The notes: a model not told the origin generated them from the letters alone. DNA of 46,593 nucleotides from Gordonia sp. (in: high G+C Gram-positive bacteria) (GCF_012515855.1 NZ_JAAYXO010000164.1:1-46593), one strand, 5' to 3'; positions 23,143 through 32,540 are shown, numbered from the stretch's first letter. Made by a program: numbers and translations.

Positions 23143-24578
23143 CTGATCATCGAGTAATGGGCCGCGTTGGGTCTGACCTGGGCACTTCGCCGTGGGATTC
23201 ACAACACGGGGAGTTCGACTACGTCGTGCGCGACGTGCAGGGGCGGATCCCGGAAGCGCTGCGTGGCGTTCTGTATCGGATTGGGCCTGGCCGATTCGAA
23301 GTCGGCGGCCATCCAATCGGGCACATCTTCGACGGCGACGGCATGGTCTCGCGATTCGAGATCGCTCCGAGCGCGGTGCGGTTCCGCAACCGGTACGTTC
23401 GCACCCGAACGTTCGAGCGGTCGTCGCGCGACGGGAAGCCGTCGCGAGGTTTCGGCACGCAGCGACTCGGCGGTGCGCTGGCGAACGCCCTGCGCTTTCC
23501 CGAGAACATGGCCAACACCAATGTGCTGACCCACGGAGAATCGCTGTATGCCCTCTGGGAGGGCGGCAGGCCGCACCGGATGGATGCCGAGACGCTGGCG
23601 ACGTACGGCGCGGAGTCGTTCGGCGGCGCACTCAAGCGCCTCGGCGCCTTCTCGGCGCACCCGAAGGTCGACCCGACAACCGGCGACGTCTTCAACTTCG
23701 GACTGGACTTCTTTCCGCGGCCGATGATCCGCTGCTACCGGTTGAGTCCGGGCGGGCAGCTGTCCGGACTCGCAACGATTCCGATTCCGAAGCTCGGATT
23801 CGTCCACGACTTCGCGCTGACCGAGCGCTTCCTGGCGTTTGTTCTCGGACCGCTGGTGGTCAAACGGCCGATCCCCGTGGCGCTGGGCCTCCGTCCCTTC
23901 GACGATGCTCTCTCGTACCAACCGGATCTCGGCACCACAATCGTGCTGGTTCCTCGGGACGGCAGCGCTGCGATCCGGATCGAGGACGGGCCGCTGTTCC
24001 ATTTCCATGTCACCAATGCGTACGACCTCGGGTCGGAGACCGTCGTCGAACTGGTCGCCCACGATCCGGGGGACGGCGGCTGGGCGAAGTGGAACTCACA
24101 TCTGCGCGACTACCGCGGCGAGCCGGGGCCTGCGTTCGGCGGCACTCTGACGAGGCTGGTCGTCAATCGCGATACCCGTCGTTGCTCGAGCGAACCGCTC
24201 AGCGACCTCGGCGGCGAGTTTCCGCAGCTCGACCACCGCCGAACCACCACGCCCCATCGCTTCACCTACCTGGCGCAGGCTTCGCGGCCGGGCGGCAATC
24301 CGGACTTGATCACGACTATCGACCACACTCTCGGCACGCACCGCAGCTTCCTCACCGACGGCGACGACACGATCTGTGAACCGCTGTTCGTCGCAGACCC
24401 CGGGACCTCCGAGGAGGGCGCGGGCTGGTTGCTGACGGTGCGGCATCGGCCGACCGCGCAGGTCTCAGCGCTGCTCATTCTGCGTGCCGATCGGCCCGAC
24501 GATGGCCCACTCGCGACGGCGACCCTGGATCATCACATACCGATGACCTTCCATGGAGCCTTCGCGCCGTCCACCTGA
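23130..24578 (+). CDS. Carotenoid cleavage oxygenase (RPE65/CCO family)
   Basis: A 482-residue non-heme iron dioxygenase that likely cleaves a polyene double bond of a carotenoid, apocarotenoid or stilbene-like substrate. The four iron histidines are visible: His177 (FSAHPKVD), His226 (FVHDFALTE), His293 (FHVTNAYD) and His475 (MTFHGAFAP). RIGPGRFEVGG and HIFDGDGMVSRF are the usual N-terminal blade motifs. The start is uncertain: ATG 23130 lies in an inverted repeat without a good ribosome site, and ATG 23157 (MGRVGSDLG) is an alternative. Mycobacteria encode similar enzymes. No carotenoid synthesis genes are nearby, so the substrate is open. Confidence 0.9.
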   Translation: MNVSPDHRVMGRVGSDLGTSPWDSQHGEFDYVVRDVQGRIPEALRGVLYRIGPGRFEVGGHPIGHIFDGDGMVSRFEIAPSAVRFRNRYVRTRTFERSSRDGKPSRGFGTQRLGGALANALRFPENMANTNVLTHGESLYALWEGGRPHRMDAETLATYGAESFGGALKRLGAFSAHPKVDPTTGDVFNFGLDFFPRPMIRCYRLSPGGQLSGLATIPIPKLGFVHDFALTERFLAFVLGPLVVKRPIPVALGLRPFDDALSYQPDLGTTIVLVPRDGSAAIRIEDGPLFHFHVTNAYDLGSETVVELVAHDPGDGGWAKWNSHLRDYRGEPGPAFGGTLTRLVVNRDTRRCSSEPLSDLGGEFPQLDHRRTTTPHRFTYLAQASRPGGNPDLITTIDHTLGTHRSFLTDGDDTICEPLFVADPGTSEEGAGWLLTVRHRPTAQVSALLILRADRPDDGPLATATLDHHIPMTFHGAFAPST

Positions 24579-24603
24579 GCTCGGCGCGCAACGCCGCGTC
24601 GCG

Positions 24604-25470
24604 TCAGTGTCGTCGATGCCCGCCGGAGAGTGCGGTCAGCAGGTCGGCGACCAGCGGGTTCGGCTCGGCGTCCACGCGCAACGCGGCGGAGACGGTGAGG
24701 GTGAACGCCGGATTGTGGCGTGAGATGATGCCCGGCTGTTTCATGTCCTCGTAGACGATGGTCCAGGAATCGGGGTGATTCACCAGCTCGAACGAGACTG
24801 GATGGTCCTCGCGGATCTCCGGGCCGAGGGTCGCGGTGACTCCCGCCTTCGCGAAGGCGCGCTCCACCAGATTGTGCAGCAGTCGCTGCTTCTCGATCGA
24901 CGGCAGGATCAGCGGATACTCAGCGAGTTCGGCGGGTTTCGGAGGTCGCCCCAGCTTGGCGAGCGGATGCTTCGGGCTGAAGGCCACGACAGGCTGCTCG
25001 ATCCACAGCGGGTCGAGGAAGAGTCCGTCGAACTCCAGACGGCCGCGGATCAGTGCGAGGTCGGCCTCGCCGGTCGCGACCGCTTCGATGCGCTGGGCGA
25101 AGGGCTTGATCAGGAAGTCGATCTCCGCGTCCGGATGGCGATCGCGGATCGTGGAGACTGCCGCAAGCGCCGAACTCGCGAACGACATGTTGGCCGCGAT
25201 GCGAATGCGGTTCGGCTGCGGACGGACGGCGGCAGCAGCCTCGTCGCGCAGGCGGAGCAGCTCGCGGGCACGGGGGAGCAGGAGTTCGCCGGCCTGGGTG
25301 AGCTCCACGCGGCGGGTCGAACGGTCGAACAGCGTGGTGTCCAGTTCTCGCTCCAGCGTCGCGATCTGATGGCTGATGGCCGACTGTGAGACGAAGCATC
25401 GCTGGGCGGCTTTGGAGAATCCGCCGGTCTCTTCGACGGCGACGAGGTACTCAAGCTGGCGAAACTCCAC
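24604..25470 (-). CDS. LysR-family transcriptional regulator
   Basis: A 288-residue regulator. The winged HTH is at 1-60 (MEFRQLEYLVAVEETGGFSK, CFVSQSAISHQIATLERELD) and is followed by the periplasmic-binding-like effector domain (about 90-285). It is convergent with the carotenoid oxygenase gene and divergent from the type II NADH dehydrogenase gene 137 bases away, the classic layout for LysR control of the divergent neighbour. The effector is unknown, though a redox or NADH-related signal would suit the target. Confidence 0.92.
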   Translation of the reverse strand: MEFRQLEYLVAVEETGGFSKAAQRCFVSQSAISHQIATLERELDTTLFDRSTRRVELTQAGELLLPRARELLRLRDEAAAAVRPQPNRIRIAANMSFASSALAAVSTIRDRHPDAEIDFLIKPFAQRIEAVATGEADLALIRGRLEFDGLFLDPLWIEQPVVAFSPKHPLAKLGRPPKPAELAEYPLILPSIEKQRLLHNLVERAFAKAGVTATLGPEIREDHPVSFELVNHPDSWTIVYEDMKQPGIISRHNPAFTLTVSAALRVDAEPNPLVADLLTALSGGHRRH

Positions 25471-25607
25471 CGCATCACCATATATGAGTAGAACTGATTA
25501 ATCGCATCTGTAAACCGGTGGTCAAGCCGATTGATCATGAAACAGAGCTTTGGCACCGTGGCTGATGACAGTAGTTCGGCAGTCCATCAGTTGGGAGATG
25601 TGAAGAA
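25471..25607. promoter_or_regulatory. LysR/NDH-2 divergent control region
   Basis: This stretch is AT-richer than its surroundings. It contains the palindrome GATTAATC (25496-25503) and an ATTGATCAT element near 25531. LysR sites usually have a T-N11-A core, and several fit loosely, so no single operator can be assigned. Confidence 0.35.
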
Positions 25608-26894
25608 ATGCGCAGCACCGATGTTGTCGTGATCGGCTCGGGATTCGGCGGCCTGGCCGCGGCCAAGCAGCTCGCGAAGTCCGACGTCGAGACGGTGCTC
25701 ATCTCCGCGACGCCCGAACATCTCTTTCAGCCGCTGCTCTACCAGGTGGCCACCGGCGTCCTGAACTCCGAGGAGATCGCGCCGCCCATCGCCGAGGTGC
25801 TGGCCGACAAGAAGACCGTCGACGTCGTTCACGGGCGAGTCACCGCGGTCGACGCGGCGAACAAGGTGCTGACGTATGAGACTGCGGATGGCGCGGAGCA
25901 GATCGGGTACGAGTACGTGATCGTGGCCGCGGGCGCCAGCCAAGGATACTTCGGTCATGACGAGTGGGCGGACCGCACGTTCTCGCTCAAAACGCTCGAC
26001 GACGCCGTGCGCCTGCGCGAGCACCTGTACGACTGCTTCAACGCCCCGGTGGGCGACGAAGCCGCCCACACTTTCGTGGTGGTCGGCGGCGGCGCGACCG
26101 GCGTCGAGGTCGCCGGGCAGATCCGTGAACTGGGTGCTCGCTACTTCACCGACGCGCCGGCGAAGGTCTACCTGGTGGAGGGTGCGGGCGACGTCCTGCC
26201 CGTGTACGGGGGTCGGCTCTCGGCCTTCGCGCGCAAGACCCTGGAAGGTGCAGGCGTCGACATTCTCACCGGCACCTTCGTGACCGATATCGAAGGGGGG
26301 AGCGTCACGATTCGCGATCAGGACGGCCAAGAGCAGGTGCTGGAGGCCAAGACCGTCGTGTGGTCCGCCGGCGTCAAGGCGACGCCGCTCGCGGCGGTCA
26401 TCGCCGAGGCGACCGGGTGCGACACCGATCGGGCCGGACGCCTCCTGATCAACCCCGATCTCACCGTCGGCGGTCGTGCGGACATCTTCGCGATCGGCGA
26501 CATGACGAGCCTGAACAACTACCCGGGACAGAGCCCGGTGGCGATGCAGCAGGGGCGTCACGCGGCGGACATGGTCCGGGGCGCGACTCCGCGCGGAACG
26601 CGATTCTCCTACCTCGACAAGGGGAGCATGGCCGTCGTCAACCGTCACAACGCGGTGGTCGACGCGCCGATGGGGATCAAGCTGACCGGCATCCTCGGCT
26701 GGTTCACCTGGCTCGGTGTCCACCTCCTGTACCTTGTCGGTTTCCGCAATCGGGTCGGTGCCGTGCTGTCGTGGTTCCGGTCGTTCGCTGGAAAGGCACG
26801 TCCGGGCTTCGCTCAGATCGAGGTGGCGGGCCAGTCCGTTCCAGTGCCTTCGGCTGTCCTCCGCACGGATGAACGCGACGACCTTGCCGCGTAG
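25608..26894 (+). CDS. ndh: Type II NADH dehydrogenase (NDH-2)
   Basis: A 428-residue membrane-attached flavoprotein that passes electrons from NADH to menaquinone without pumping protons. The FAD-binding Rossmann motif is GSGFGGL (10-16). HLFQPLLYQVATG (38-50) is the NDH-2 quinone-side signature. VVGGGATGVEVAG (158-170) binds NADH. IFAIGD near 296 is the second FAD contact. A C-terminal amphipathic or hydrophobic stretch (about 363-380, LTGILGWFTWLGVHLLYLVGF) anchors it. ATG 25608 has GGGAGATG upstream. A divergent LysR gene is the likely regulator. Confidence 0.93.
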   Translation: MRSTDVVVIGSGFGGLAAAKQLAKSDVETVLISATPEHLFQPLLYQVATGVLNSEEIAPPIAEVLADKKTVDVVHGRVTAVDAANKVLTYETADGAEQIGYEYVIVAAGASQGYFGHDEWADRTFSLKTLDDAVRLREHLYDCFNAPVGDEAAHTFVVVGGGATGVEVAGQIRELGARYFTDAPAKVYLVEGAGDVLPVYGGRLSAFARKTLEGAGVDILTGTFVTDIEGGSVTIRDQDGQEQVLEAKTVVWSAGVKATPLAAVIAEATGCDTDRAGRLLINPDLTVGGRADIFAIGDMTSLNNYPGQSPVAMQQGRHAADMVRGATPRGTRFSYLDKGSMAVVNRHNAVVDAPMGIKLTGILGWFTWLGVHLLYLVGFRNRVGAVLSWFRSFAGKARPGFAQIEVAGQSVPVPSAVLRTDERDDLAA

Positions 26895-27131
26895 CCGCGA
26901 CGACACGATCTGGCAGCCGGGTGAGCGACTGAACCTCAAGTTCAGATTCACGTTCGCAGCCCTGTGATGTGCGGTCTCAGCTGCGATTTCGGTGTAATCG
27001 TCGATTGCCTGAATGATGTGTGGCGCTCCACACGCGCCGATGTGGAGGCGGTCGTGGTGGTTCCGTACACTGGAGAACCGGTACCGGGTCCGCTTTCTGT
27101 GGACCGTGATGAATGACTTCTTGGGAGCACA

Positions 27132-28340
27132 ATGCGTTTTCGTCGGATGCGCGATCGTGGGCACGGCCGTAAGGCCACCACGGTCATTGTCTTTCTCGCT
27201 GCCATCGCGTTGGTCTCGTCGTGCAGCAGCTACGAGGAGACCGTTCACGCGAATGGTGAGTTCGGGGACATGGTCAAGCCTGCCATCACGATCACCGATG
27301 AGGCGGGCGATCAGCTGACGAAGGGCGAGGTCGGTGTGCAGCCGGGTCGCCCGATCGTCGTGACGGCCACCGAGGGTGCGATCAGCAAGGTCACCATTCC
27401 CAAGTCTGACGGTTCGCCGATCAAGGGCACCCTCAGCGACGACGGCACGAAGTGGACCAGCGCCGAGCCGCTCGGCTATGGCAAGCGGTACTCGATCACC
27501 GCTGACGCGATCGGTGTCGGTGGCAAGACCACGAGCACCAGTGCCTTCCGGACGCGTGCTCCCAACAACGTGACCATGGCGTACATCAGCCCGCCCGACG
27601 GTGAGACCGTCGGCGTCGGCCAGCCGGTCGGCGTTCGCTTCGACGAGTCGATCCCGGACCGCAAGGCGGCTCAGGACGCCATCAAGATCACCACCACTCC
27701 CGCCGTCGAGGGCGCGTTCTACTGGCTCAGCGACCGCGAAGTGCGGTGGCGTCCGGAGAACTTCTGGAAGACCGGCACCAAGGTGAACGTCAAGGTCAAC
27801 ATCTTCGGAATGGACCTCGGTGACGGCCTGTTCGGCGAGGAGAACTCGTCGTCGTCGTTCACCGTTGGACGTCATATGGAACTGTTCGCCGACGACAACA
27901 CCAAGCAGGTGACGGTGGTCCGCAACGGTAAGACCATCAAGACCATGCCGACCTCGATGGGTAAGGATTCGACGCCCACCGACAACGGCATCTACCTGGT
28001 CGGCGATCGCCTCGACAACATGATCATGGATTCGTCCACCTACGGTGTGCCGGTCGGCTCGGCCGACGGGTACCGCACGCCGGTCGACTACGCGACGCAG
28101 ATGTCCTACAGCGGCATCTACTTCCACTCGGCGCCCTGGTCGATGTGGGCGCAGGGCAGCTCGAACCAGAGTCACGGCTGCTTGAATCTCAGTCCGGACA
28201 ATGCGCTCTGGATTCTGCAGAACACGCTGCGCGGCGACCCGGTGACGGTCAAGAACACCGTGGGGCCGACCCTGCCGGGTACCGACGGCCTCGGTGACTG
28301 GAACATCCCGTGGTCGACGTGGAAGAAGGGCAACGCCTAG
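27132..28340 (+). CDS. L,D-transpeptidase lipoprotein (LdtMt2-like, YkuD domain)
   Basis: A 402-residue envelope enzyme making 3-3 peptidoglycan cross-links, resistant to most penicillins but inhibited by carbapenems (family knowledge). It has a hydrophobic N-terminal segment and a lipobox LVSSC (Cys31), then two Ig-like domains (about 45-145 and 147-250). The catalytic YkuD domain has His332 (YFHSAPWS) and the SHGCLN motif with Cys350. A C-terminal tryptophan-rich tail (DWNIPWSTWKKG) matches LdtMt2. ATG 27132 follows GGGAG. The 237-base gap upstream shows no repeat beyond a possible TACACT promoter box near 27074. A strong terminator follows. Confidence 0.94.
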   Translation: MRFRRMRDRGHGRKATTVIVFLAAIALVSSCSSYEETVHANGEFGDMVKPAITITDEAGDQLTKGEVGVQPGRPIVVTATEGAISKVTIPKSDGSPIKGTLSDDGTKWTSAEPLGYGKRYSITADAIGVGGKTTSTSAFRTRAPNNVTMAYISPPDGETVGVGQPVGVRFDESIPDRKAAQDAIKITTTPAVEGAFYWLSDREVRWRPENFWKTGTKVNVKVNIFGMDLGDGLFGEENSSSSFTVGRHMELFADDNTKQVTVVRNGKTIKTMPTSMGKDSTPTDNGIYLVGDRLDNMIMDSSTYGVPVGSADGYRTPVDYATQMSYSGIYFHSAPWSMWAQGSSNQSHGCLNLSPDNALWILQNTLRGDPVTVKNTVGPTLPGTDGLGDWNIPWSTWKKGNA

Positions 28341-28372
28341 CACTCCGCCGCGGCTGACGCCGCAGACCTGAT

Positions 28373-28408
28373 CGATGGGCCCGGAACCTCATGGTTCCGG
28401 GCCCATCG
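28373..28408 (+). terminator. Terminator after the L,D-transpeptidase gene
   Basis: A perfect 16-bp stem: CGATGGGCCCGGAACC (28373-28388) pairs with 28393-28408 around TCAT, 33 bases past the stop. Confidence 0.88.
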
Positions 28409-28449
28409 TCGTCGGGGCTCGTGGACGGCCGATCGTGACGATGCCATTG

Positions 28450-28498
28450 AGCGATGTTACGATCGCTGAGGCCCGCACTCCCGATACGTGTGTATAGT
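28450..28498 (+). promoter_or_regulatory. Candidate promoter and operator of the acyl-CoA dehydrogenase gene
   Basis: TATAGT (28493-28498) is a good -10 box 60 bases before the ATG. AGCGAT-N6-ATCGCT (28450-28467) is a small inverted repeat about 25 bases upstream of it, placed where a regulator could act. Confidence 0.4.
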
Positions 28499-28557
28499 CT
28501 CGGGGTGCTGGGCGAATCCATCGTCAACAGACGCAAACGAGATAGGTAGCTGAATTC

Positions 28558-29700
28558 ATGGCACGACGTCCTTCGTGGGAGACCGAAGACCTCACTGCGC
28601 TGCGCGATATGGCGCGCGCCTTCTGTGAGAAGGAGATCGCGCCGAATTCGGAGCGTTACATCGAGCAGCATCACGTCGACCGTGAGCTCTGGACCAAGGC
28701 CGGCGAGGTCGGCCTGCTGTGCATGTCGATCCCGGAGGAGTACGGCGGCGGTGGCGGAACCTTCGCCCACGAGGCCGTCCTGATCGAGGAACAGGCCCGC
28801 GTGGTGGACTCGGCCTGGGGGCAGAGCCTGCACAACGGCATCGTCGCGCACTACATCCTGGCGTACGGCTCGGAAGAGCAGAAGAAGCACTGGCTGCCCA
28901 AGATGGCCTCGGGCGAAGTGGTCGGCGCGATCGCGATGACCGAACCAGGCACCGGCTCCGACCTGCAGAGCGTCAAGACCAAGGCGGTCAAGGACGGCGA
29001 CGACTACGTCATCGACGGTTCCAAGACCTTCATCACCAACGGCGGTCAGGCCGACCTGGTGATCGTCGTCGCGAAGACGGACACCTCAGAGGGCTCCAAG
29101 GGCATGTCCCTGATCCTCGTGGAGACCGAGCGCGAAGGCTTCAGCCGTGGCCGAATCCTCGACAAGGTGGGCATGCGCGGTCAGGACACCGCCGAACTGA
29201 ACTTCACCGGCGTCCGTGTTCCGCAGTCGAACCTGCTGGGTACTGAAGAGGGCCAGGGCTTCGTGCAGCTGATGATGCAGCTTCCGCAGGAGCGCCTGAT
29301 CATCGCCGTCGCGTCGGTGGCAGGCATGGAGGTCGCGCTCGAAAAGACCCTCGCGTACACCAAGGAGCGCACCGCGTTCGGTCGCCCGGTCTTCGGATTC
29401 CAGAACACCAAGTTCAAGCTCGCCGAGGTGGCGACCGAAGCGCACGTGGCCCGCGTCTTCCTCGACGACTGCATGGAGCAGCACCTGCGCGGGGAACTCG
29501 ACATTCCGACGGTCGCCATGGCGAAGTGGTGGACCACCGACCGCGCGATGCAGGTGGCCGACACCTGCCTGCAGCTGTTCGGCGGGTACGGCTACATGAA
29601 CGAGTACCCGATCGCCCGCATGTGGGCCGACAACCGAGTCCAGATGATCTACGGCGGCACCAACGAGATCATGAAGGAGATCATCTCCCGCTCGCTGTGA
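28558..29700 (+). CDS. Acyl-CoA dehydrogenase, long-chain (LCAD/IVD) subtype
   Basis: A 380-residue FAD enzyme that introduces the first double bond in acyl-CoA oxidation. FAD/substrate motifs are AMTEPGTGSD (127-136), FITNGG (159-164) and QLFGGYGYMNEYP. The usual catalytic Glu near the C-terminus (YEGT in medium-chain enzymes) is Gly here (YGGTNEIMKEI). A Glu in the helix after LPQERLIIA (Glu258, AGMEVALE) lines up with the base of long-chain and isovaleryl-CoA dehydrogenases. So the enzyme should be active and of that subtype. ATG 28558 follows AGGTAG. It is convergent with the PLP enzyme operon. The exact chain preference is unknown. Confidence 0.93.
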   Translation: MARRPSWETEDLTALRDMARAFCEKEIAPNSERYIEQHHVDRELWTKAGEVGLLCMSIPEEYGGGGGTFAHEAVLIEEQARVVDSAWGQSLHNGIVAHYILAYGSEEQKKHWLPKMASGEVVGAIAMTEPGTGSDLQSVKTKAVKDGDDYVIDGSKTFITNGGQADLVIVVAKTDTSEGSKGMSLILVETEREGFSRGRILDKVGMRGQDTAELNFTGVRVPQSNLLGTEEGQGFVQLMMQLPQERLIIAVASVAGMEVALEKTLAYTKERTAFGRPVFGFQNTKFKLAEVATEAHVARVFLDDCMEQHLRGELDIPTVAMAKWWTTDRAMQVADTCLQLFGGYGYMNEYPIARMWADNRVQMIYGGTNEIMKEIISRSL

Positions 29701-29725
29701 GGTGATCGACCGGGCCTGACCTCAC
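29697..29725. terminator. Bidirectional terminator between convergent genes
   Basis: GTGAGGT (29697-29703) and ACCTCAC (29719-29725) form a 7-bp stem that includes both stop codons of the convergent dehydrogenase and PLP-enzyme genes. Confidence 0.5.
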
Positions 29726-31197
29726 GGGTTGGTGAACGCGGCGAGGAACTCGGTGAGCATTTTCGCGGTCACCGGCCGCGGCAGGACATCGATCGCCGCG
29801 ATCACCGCGCCGATGTCAAGGGCATCTGAGGCCTGCGACGGATCGGTGTGCGGGTCGATTCCAGCGCCCACCAGCACGGATTCGGTGACCGCGGAGTCCA
29901 ATGCCAGCGCATCGGCAACCGAGACGGCACCGGATTCGAACGCTGTCGCCAACTCTCGGAGCGGAGCCGGCGCCTCCGGTCCGGGGAGACCGCGCGCCGC
30001 GTCGGCGGCCTCGCGCATTGCGGCGACGAGGTCGCCGACCACCGTGCGGGTCACCGGAGTCACCGTGAGATGCGTGCTCGGGCGCAACTCGGAACCGTCC
30101 GCCTGGGTATAGCGAGGCTGCGCCTGCAGGGTGAATCCGCGCGAGGCCACCTCGTCGGCCCACCGGTGGGGGTCGACGGCGGTCGCGGCGTCGAGATCGG
30201 CGGCGACGGAGAACACCGGCCCCTGGGGACTGCCGACGACGCGCAGTCCGTCGATCTCGCGAACCGCGTCCACCAGTACCTCGCGCGCCGCCGCGATGTC
30301 CGTGACCAGTGCGGCGAAGCCGTCGGTTCCGAGACGACGGGCGATGGCCCAGGCCGACGCCGTGCCCATCGCGGAGCGCGAGCCGAGCAGGGTCGGGTTC
30401 ACAATCGGATAGCCGGGCCAGTCGGCGGTGGCGAAGAACCCGGCGCGGTGACGGTTGCGGTCGGTGTGCAGGAGGATCGACGCGCCCTTCGGCGAGTACC
30501 CGTACTTGTGGAAGTCGGCCGACAGGCTCGTCACCCCCGGAGTCGCCAGATCCCACGACGGGAGATCGGTGGGCCACCACGCGAGGGCGAAGCCGCCGAG
30601 GCACGCATCGACGTGGAACGGGAGGTCGTGCTCGAGGGCCACCGCCCCGATCTCGGCGATCGGATCGATCGCCCCGGTGGGATAGTTGGGCGCCGACGCG
30701 ACCAGCAGGACCGTCGCGTCATCGATGCACGCGGCCATCGCGGAGGCCGAGACCTCAGTGGTGGTCGGGTCGACGGGCACGCGACGCAGTTCGATGCCGA
30801 ACGTCTCGGCGGCTTTGCTGAACGCTGCGTGCACGGTGGACGGTGCGACCACGTTGGCCCGGTTCCGTTCGACGCCGCTCGACTTGAGGGCTGCGAGCAC
30901 CGCCAGCAGGCAGCTCTCGGTACCGCCCGAGGTCACCGTGCCGACCGCGGAGGGTGCGCCGAACGCGGTGCGCGCGAACGAGATCAAGTCGCGCTCCATC
31001 GCGGCGACCGATCCGAAGACCGTCGGATCGAGCCCGTTGACCGGGCGGACCAGATCGGCGGCCTCGGCCGCGAGGGCGTCGAGCTCGGCCAGTCCGCTGT
31101 CGTACACGTACGACAGGATCCGACCGCCGTGCGTCGGCGCATCCGACTCCCGCAGTCGCCGGAGTTCGCTGATCACCGCTTCGGCGTCGCTGCTCAT
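29722..31197 (-). CDS. PLP-dependent decarboxylase/lyase (group II, sphingosine-1-phosphate-lyase-like)
   Basis: A 491-residue fold-type I PLP enzyme. TVTSGGTES (87-95) binds the cofactor phosphate, FHVDACLGG (194-202) holds the PLP-nitrogen Asp197, and SADFHKYG carries the Schiff-base Lys231. The stretch NGLDPTVFGSVAAMERDL resembles sphingosine-phosphate lyases more than glutamate decarboxylases, so carbon-carbon cleavage of a phospho-amino-alcohol or decarboxylation of an amino acid are both possible. A C-terminal extension (about 405-491) is rich in Ala and Asp and unassigned. ATG 31197 overlaps the transporter's stop in ATGA. It is the last gene of a three-gene operon. Confidence 0.85.
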   Translation of the reverse strand: MSSDAEAVISELRRLRESDAPTHGGRILSYVYDSGLAELDALAAEAADLVRPVNGLDPTVFGSVAAMERDLISFARTAFGAPSAVGTVTSGGTESCLLAVLAALKSSGVERNRANVVAPSTVHAAFSKAAETFGIELRRVPVDPTTTEVSASAMAACIDDATVLLVASAPNYPTGAIDPIAEIGAVALEHDLPFHVDACLGGFALAWWPTDLPSWDLATPGVTSLSADFHKYGYSPKGASILLHTDRNRHRAGFFATADWPGYPIVNPTLLGSRSAMGTASAWAIARRLGTDGFAALVTDIAAAREVLVDAVREIDGLRVVGSPQGPVFSVAADLDAATAVDPHRWADEVASRGFTLQAQPRYTQADGSELRPSTHLTVTPVTRTVVGDLVAAMREAADAARGLPGPEAPAPLRELATAFESGAVSVADALALDSAVTESVLVGAGIDPHTDPSQASDALDIGAVIAAIDVLPRPVTAKMLTEFLAAFTNP

Positions 31198-32540
31198 CGG
31201 GGTGCCTTTCGGTGGTAGCGGGTCAGGATCACCATGCTGATCGCCACCAGCACCGCGGGCAACAGGGAGAAGCCCGCGGTGATGCCGACGACGGCACTGC
31301 GCGGCTGATCGGCGACCGTGTCGGCGGACGACGAGACGAAGCCGGTGGCAGCGAGGACGAGGAGGTAGACGCCGGGGCCGACCGCCATGCCGAGCGTCTC
31401 GCCCGCCGTCCACAGTCCGGCCAGGGCTCCACCCTGATCACGACCTGTTTCGCTGGTGTGCTCGTCGATCACGTCGGGCAGCATGGCGAGCGGGAAGGTC
31501 TGCATGCCCGCGTAGCCGACACCGGTGAGGGCGACCACCGCGAACACCCACGGGCCGGGAGCGCTGATGGCGACGGCAAGGATCAGGTCCGCCAGCAAGA
31601 AGACCCCGGAGGCGACGAACAGGCCGCGGAGCTTGCCGAAGCGGCGACCGACGCGCACCCAGAGCGGCATCACCAGCAGAGCGGGGGCCACCAGCGCGAC
31701 GAACAGCGGGGTGAGTGCGTCGGGATCGTCGAGAACGTAGGTCGCGAGGTATTGCGCCCCCGCGAGCATCACGGCGCTGGCCAGTGCCTGGATCACGAAC
31801 ACCGACAGCAGGATCCGGTAGTGGCGGTGCCGACGGGCGGCGCGGAAGGCTTCTCGGCCGTCGACCTGAGGCAGGGGAGCGACGACGGCGGCGGGCGGTC
31901 GTCGCGCAGCGGCACCGGCGATGGACGTCGAGACCGCCATCCCGCAGGCGATGACCGCCACCGACCCGGCGGCCATCACGGCGTACCCGAGCGCGCCGCC
32001 GCCGAGCGCGTTGCGGATCGCGGGCGCCCCGGCGCCGATCAGCAGAATGGCCAGGGCCAGGACCGCGATCCGAGCGGAGATCAATCGGGTGCGGGCGTGG
32101 TAGTCGCGAGTCAGGTCGGTGGGCAACGCGACGTAGGGGACCTGAAAGCACGCGTACGCGACGGCCGCCGCGGTGAAGAAGAACAGGACCCACAGCGCGG
32201 CGACCACCGGCGGCAGTCCGGTCGGCGCGCAGAAAGTGAGGATGAACAACGGGACGATCGTGACCGTCCCGGTCCACATCAGTCGCGTGCGGGTTCCGGT
32301 GGCGGCGAACGCGCGATCGTTGCGTGCCCCGATGATCGGATTGATGAGGACGTCGACGAGTTTCGGGATCACCACCACCGCCGCCGCCAGCAGGGCACTG
32401 ACGGCGAGCGTGTCGGTGAGGTAGTAGGCGAGGACGAGGCCGGGCAGGACCCCGAACCCGCCGGTGCCGAGACTGCCCGCGGCAAAACCCGCGGTGACTC
32501 TGCGGGGTAGTGCCGCGGGCGCGGTCTCGGCATCGGTCAC
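31194..32540 (-). CDS. MFS transporter, GPH (glycoside-pentoside-hexuronide)-like cation symporter
   Basis: A 448-residue protein with about 12 membrane helices. Early motifs fit the GPH/MFS_2 group: GFGVLPGLVLAYYLTDTL, KLVDVLINPIIGARNDR (the loop 2-3 signature) and QVPYVALPTDLTRDYHAR. The second half has MPLWVRVGRRFGKLRGLF and MLPDVIDEHTSETGRDQGG, also characteristic. Known members import sugars, glycosides or related solutes with H+ or Na+. The start is GTG 32540, overlapping the amidohydrolase stop in GTGA. Its own stop overlaps the PLP enzyme start in ATGA. Substrate is inferred only from neighbours, as a product of the secreted hydrolase. Confidence 0.87.
   Translation of the reverse strand: MTDAETAPAALPRRVTAGFAAGSLGTGGFGVLPGLVLAYYLTDTLAVSALLAAAVVVIPKLVDVLINPIIGARNDRAFAATGTRTRLMWTGTVTIVPLFILTFCAPTGLPPVVAALWVLFFFTAAAVAYACFQVPYVALPTDLTRDYHARTRLISARIAVLALAILLIGAGAPAIRNALGGGALGYAVMAAGSVAVIACGMAVSTSIAGAAARRPPAAVVAPLPQVDGREAFRAARRHRHYRILLSVFVIQALASAVMLAGAQYLATYVLDDPDALTPLFVALVAPALLVMPLWVRVGRRFGKLRGLFVASGVFLLADLILAVAISAPGPWVFAVVALTGVGYAGMQTFPLAMLPDVIDEHTSETGRDQGGALAGLWTAGETLGMAVGPGVYLLVLAATGFVSSSADTVADQPRSAVVGITAGFSLLPAVLVAISMVILTRYHRKAPR

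Noticed and set aside
25587..28343. A 918-codon antisense frame across ndh and the L,D-transpeptidase
   Set aside because: It covers two well-supported genes and the gap between them and has no recognisable domain or ribosome site.
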